NCBI RefSeq assembly: GCF_000383975.1
Contig: NZ_KB913017.1
Location: 3,448,265 to 3,512,264, forward strand
Direction: 5' to 3'
DNA from: Natronorubrum tibetense GA33
GTDB lineage: Archaea > Halobacteriota > Halobacteria > Halobacteriales > Natrialbaceae
Length of the DNA: 64,000 nt
Both the position numbers and the translations under genes were made by a program. Shown here in pieces: positions 61,853-64,000 of this stretch. Numbering within the stretch: the stretch's first letter is position 1; each line of letters begins with the position of its first letter. The notes under the pieces are model-generated. The model worked only from the letters and a program-made list of their open reading frames with translations. It ran no database searches and was not told where the DNA came from.

Positions 61853-62193
61853 AACAGATCGACGTCGGCGACGGCGAGGACGCCCGCCAGGGACTGGTCA
61901 CGCTCGTCATCACGGTCGTCGAGATCCTGATCGATGCCTTGGAACGCGAAGCGGTTCGGCGCATGGAGTCGGGCAACCTCTCGGACGAGGAGATCGAACG
62001 GCTCGGCCAGCAACTCGCGGCCATCGAGGCCGAAATCGAACAGCTCAAAGACGACGAGGGGATTGAAGAGGGCGTCGACGATCTCCGCGGCGATCTGGAC
62101 GGGCTGGTCAACGACGCAATCGAACAGCTCCACGGCGATCACACCGTCGCGAACAAACCCGGCTACTCCGTATTCGGGGGTGACGAACAGTGA
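61849..62193 (+). CDS. gvpK: Gas vesicle protein GvpK
   Basis: 114 residues, [90 protein letters not shown]. The [28 protein letters not shown] core is the GvpK signature. It is an essential accessory protein in Halobacterium. It overlaps gvpJ and gvpL by 4 bp each. Confidence 0.95.
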   Translation: MKQIDVGDGEDARQGLVTLVITVVEILIDALEREAVRRMESGNLSDEEIERLGQQLAAIEAEIEQLKDDEGIEEGVDDLRGDLDGLVNDAIEQLHGDHTVANKPGYSVFGGDEQ

Positions 62194-63152
62194 GCTCCGA
62201 CCGCGCATCCGATCGGCTCGAGGAACTCGAGGACGTCGACGGCGTCGACAGCTTCGACGCCCTCGAGACCGGCGACTCGGACGACGTGGAGACGGTCGTC
62301 GACGACGATGTCATTCCCGAGTTCGACGACGGGCGATACCTCTACTGCATCGTGCGGATCGACGCTGACGACGAGGGCGATGCGTTCGAGACGACCGGCG
62401 TCGACGGCGAACCCGTCTCGGTCGTCGTCGAAGACGGCATCGGCGCGGTCGTCCACGCCTGCGACGGCATCTACGACTCGGGGAACCTCACGCAGGTCAG
62501 ACGCTGGCTCGTCCGCCACCAGACGGTGGTCGACGAGGCCGGCGAGGCCTTCGGCACGCCGATCCCGTTCCAGTTCGACACGATCCTCCGGAGCGACGAC
62601 GCGGGTGTCCGCGAGTGGCTCCGCGAGGAGTCCGAGACGCTCGAGCGCGCGTTGTCCGGGCTGGCGGACCACTGGGAGTACCGCGTGGAGGTCGTCGAAA
62701 CCGACCCGATCAGCGACGAGGCGCTGATCGAACGCGACGAGCGGCTGGCCGAACTCGACGCACAGATCGACGACTCCGGGGAGGGGACGGCGTTCCTCCT
62801 CGAGAAGAAGTTCGACCAGCGGCTCGCGGAGCTGCGGGCGGCCCGTCGCGAGTCGATCACCGGCGACCTGCAGGCGCGACTCGACGACCACGCGAGAGAG
62901 GTGCATCAACTCGAGCGGTCGCCGAGCGCGTCGCTCTCCGACGAAGTCGCCGGAGACGCCTCCGACGGCGAGACGCTCTGTCGGCTCACCCTGCTCGCCC
63001 ACGAGGACGACGAGGGGGCCGTCGGTTCGGTGCTCGACGGCGTGGCCGCGAACGACGGCATCGAGGTCAGGTTCACGGGTCCCTGGCCGCCGTACACGTT
63101 CGCGCCGGAACTGGGTGGTGACTCCGAGTCGGCAGATCAGTCCCGATCATGA
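62190..63152 (+). CDS. gvpL: Gas vesicle protein GvpL
   Basis: 320 residues of the GvpF/GvpL family. An acidic N-terminus of about 45 residues ([19 protein letters not shown]...) precedes [20 protein letters not shown]; then [24 protein letters not shown], a helical region with [34 protein letters not shown], and the family ending [19 protein letters not shown] start overlapping the gvpK stop by 4 bp. In Halobacterium GvpL binds several other accessory Gvps and acts as a hub. Confidence 0.94.
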   Translation: MSSDRASDRLEELEDVDGVDSFDALETGDSDDVETVVDDDVIPEFDDGRYLYCIVRIDADDEGDAFETTGVDGEPVSVVVEDGIGAVVHACDGIYDSGNLTQVRRWLVRHQTVVDEAGEAFGTPIPFQFDTILRSDDAGVREWLREESETLERALSGLADHWEYRVEVVETDPISDEALIERDERLAELDAQIDDSGEGTAFLLEKKFDQRLAELRAARRESITGDLQARLDDHAREVHQLERSPSASLSDEVAGDASDGETLCRLTLLAHEDDEGAVGSVLDGVAANDGIEVRFTGPWPPYTFAPELGGDSESADQSRS

Positions 63153-63493
63153 GACCGCAAAAGAACGAAGAGACACTCGTCGACGTCCTCGACGTCCTGC
63201 TCAGGGACGGGGCCGTCCTCCGTGCGGACGTGGTCATTTCGGTTGCGGAGATTCCGCTCGTCGGGCTCAAACTCACAGCCGCCCTCGCGGGCATGGAGAC
63301 GATGAACGAGTACGGCCTCTTCGAGCAGTGGGATATCGAACGCCGGCAGACGGCGGTCACTCGTCGACAGCACAGACAGGCCGGTCAGCGAGAGAAACGT
63401 ACCCGACGGCTACAGGAACGGGAACGAGAGCGAAGCCGCGAGTTCGAGGGGCTCGACGAGATCACGGTCGGCGATGAGCAGGATCGGGACTGA
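63149..63493 (+). CDS. gvpM: Gas vesicle protein GvpM
   Basis: 114 residues. The GvpA-like domain (about 8-62) reads ETLVDVLDVLLRDGAVLRADVVISVAEIPLVGLKLTAALAGMETMNEYG, followed by a basic helical tail (RRQTAVTRRQHRQAGQREKRTRRLQERERERSREFEG). GvpM is a minor, aggregation-prone GvpA relative required for vesicles. It overlaps gvpL by 4 bp and is the last gene of the rightward unit. Confidence 0.95.
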   Translation: MRPQKNEETLVDVLDVLLRDGAVLRADVVISVAEIPLVGLKLTAALAGMETMNEYGLFEQWDIERRQTAVTRRQHRQAGQREKRTRRLQERERERSREFEGLDEITVGDEQDRD

Positions 63494-63657
63494 TCCCCGA
63501 ACGTGGCCGGTTCGGCGCGGGTTATCGCCGGGCGAAATCCGGACCCGTGACTCGAGTCGCTGACTCCGATCTCCGACACGCGAACACAGAACGAGACGAG
63601 CAACAGACCGATTCGGCGGCTATCCGTCAAACGAGACCGCGCCAGTCCGTCGCGCTG

Positions 63658-63873
63658 TCAGGCGAACTTCGGTCGTTCCGTCGTGAGTTCGACGTCGCCC
63701 GTGACGGTTTCCTCGTTGTGGTCCTCGTCGTAAATGTACTGTCCGGTCGCCCCGCAGAGCGTGCACTCGTAGGTTTCGGAGATCTCGTTGATCATTTCGC
63801 CGTCTTCGAAGTAGACGCGGCTCTGCGTGATCTGCAGGAATTGGGCGGTCTCGCAGTTACTGCAGGTGATCAT
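63658..63873 (-). CDS. Small zinc-ribbon protein
   Basis: 71 residues, MITCSNCETAQFLQITQSRVYFEDGEMINEISETYECTLCGATGQYIYDEDHNEETVTGDVELTTERPKF. Two CxxC pairs (C4/C7 and C37/C40) form a zinc ribbon. It is a haloarchaeal family of unknown role, possibly nucleic-acid binding. It converges with gvpM across 164 bp, where no gene is seen, and is not part of the vesicle operon. Confidence 0.82.
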   Translation of the reverse strand: MITCSNCETAQFLQITQSRVYFEDGEMINEISETYECTLCGATGQYIYDEDHNEETVTGDVELTTERPKFA

Positions 63874-64000
63874 ACTCGACCGAAAGCGAGGACCAGTTGT
63901 AGTTATCCGGCTTGTAACGGAAAGCCGCGACCGGCTATGCGTTTCTTACCCGACGTTCGCCGACGGACCGACCGCCGGCGTCTGTCCCAATCGATTCCGC
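63874..64000. other. Right edge, no gene resolved
   Basis: The last 127 bp hold the upstream region of the zinc-ribbon gene and no open frame that can be judged at this length. Confidence 0.4.

Overview
The window is chromosomal DNA from a halophilic archaeon (Halobacteria; gene content and style suggest Natrialbales, near Natrinema/Haloterrigena, which is an inference without database comparison). The reasons are high GC, strongly acidic proteins, archaeal information-processing genes (TFB, PriS, GINS, FttA, archaeal ribosomal protein order), haloarchaeal regulators (HTH_10/Bat type, GfcR), leaderless genes with TATA boxes about 27-31 bp upstream of the start, and a haloarchaeal gas-vesicle cluster. 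About 70 protein genes and one tRNA gene can be supported.

Layout. 1-2000: the uS13-uS4-uS11-RpoD operon (minus) with tRNA-Ser(GCU) upstream. 2150-8050: an acyl-CoA synthetase, then a three-gene envelope operon (DUF4129, DUF58, small membrane protein) with 4-bp overlaps. 8050-12200: moaA, a Bat-type regulator behind a perfect inverted repeat, and an intact TnpB insertion element. 12370-15360: the RNA-repair pair rtcB and archease, with a lipoprotein and a frameshifted membrane gene between them. 15570-19930: GNAT, a stand-alone E2-type acyltransferase, a LiaF-like protein and YqjF. 20027-22125: priS-GINS replication operon. 22126-22850: an AT-richer pocket with two tiny membrane-type genes. 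22849-29110: Bcp peroxiredoxin, Cdc48 with an Hsp20-like partner, hydrolase, panB and HAD phosphatase. 29300-36000: lipoproteins, a truncated DapA-like gene, a second Bat-type regulator, a HAD protein, GfcR, and a lipoprotein relic whose lipobox cysteine codon is now a stop. 35840-39550: tfb, rnhA, a PadR regulator and pyrophosphatase. 39860-40950: a hairpin-rich tnpB relic. 41138-50060: phosphatase-superfamily protein, DUF371, Nth, BluB, half-size EamA, FttA (aCPSF1) and NucS. 50157-55860: MutS, a frameshifted small gene, a GAF histidine kinase with a degenerate receiver, and a CHY zinc-finger protein.

56095-63493 is a divergent gas-vesicle region: gvpA-gvpN-gvpO leftward, gvpF-G-H-(I-like)-J-K-L-M rightward. 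gvpC, gvpD and gvpE are not in the window. The rightward genes are separated by 0-2 bp or overlap by 1-8 bp, implying translational coupling. The gvpI slot holds an unusually long protein with a fresh 78-bp tandem duplication, followed by a 35-codon overlapping ORF. The 424-bp spacer between the two units carries an 8-7-8 inverted repeat and a 13-bp motif repeated 126 bp apart, both candidate regulatory sites.

The most unusual signals are a field of at least nine stem-loops, mostly with 3-nt loops, around and inside the tnpB relic; the GvpI-like gene with its duplication and mini-ORF; and three reading frames each broken by one small change (T5 tract at 14731, GGG at 53668, lipobox Cys to TGA at 35077), which are either recent pseudogenes or sequence errors. 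No CRISPR array, rRNA or replication origin was seen.
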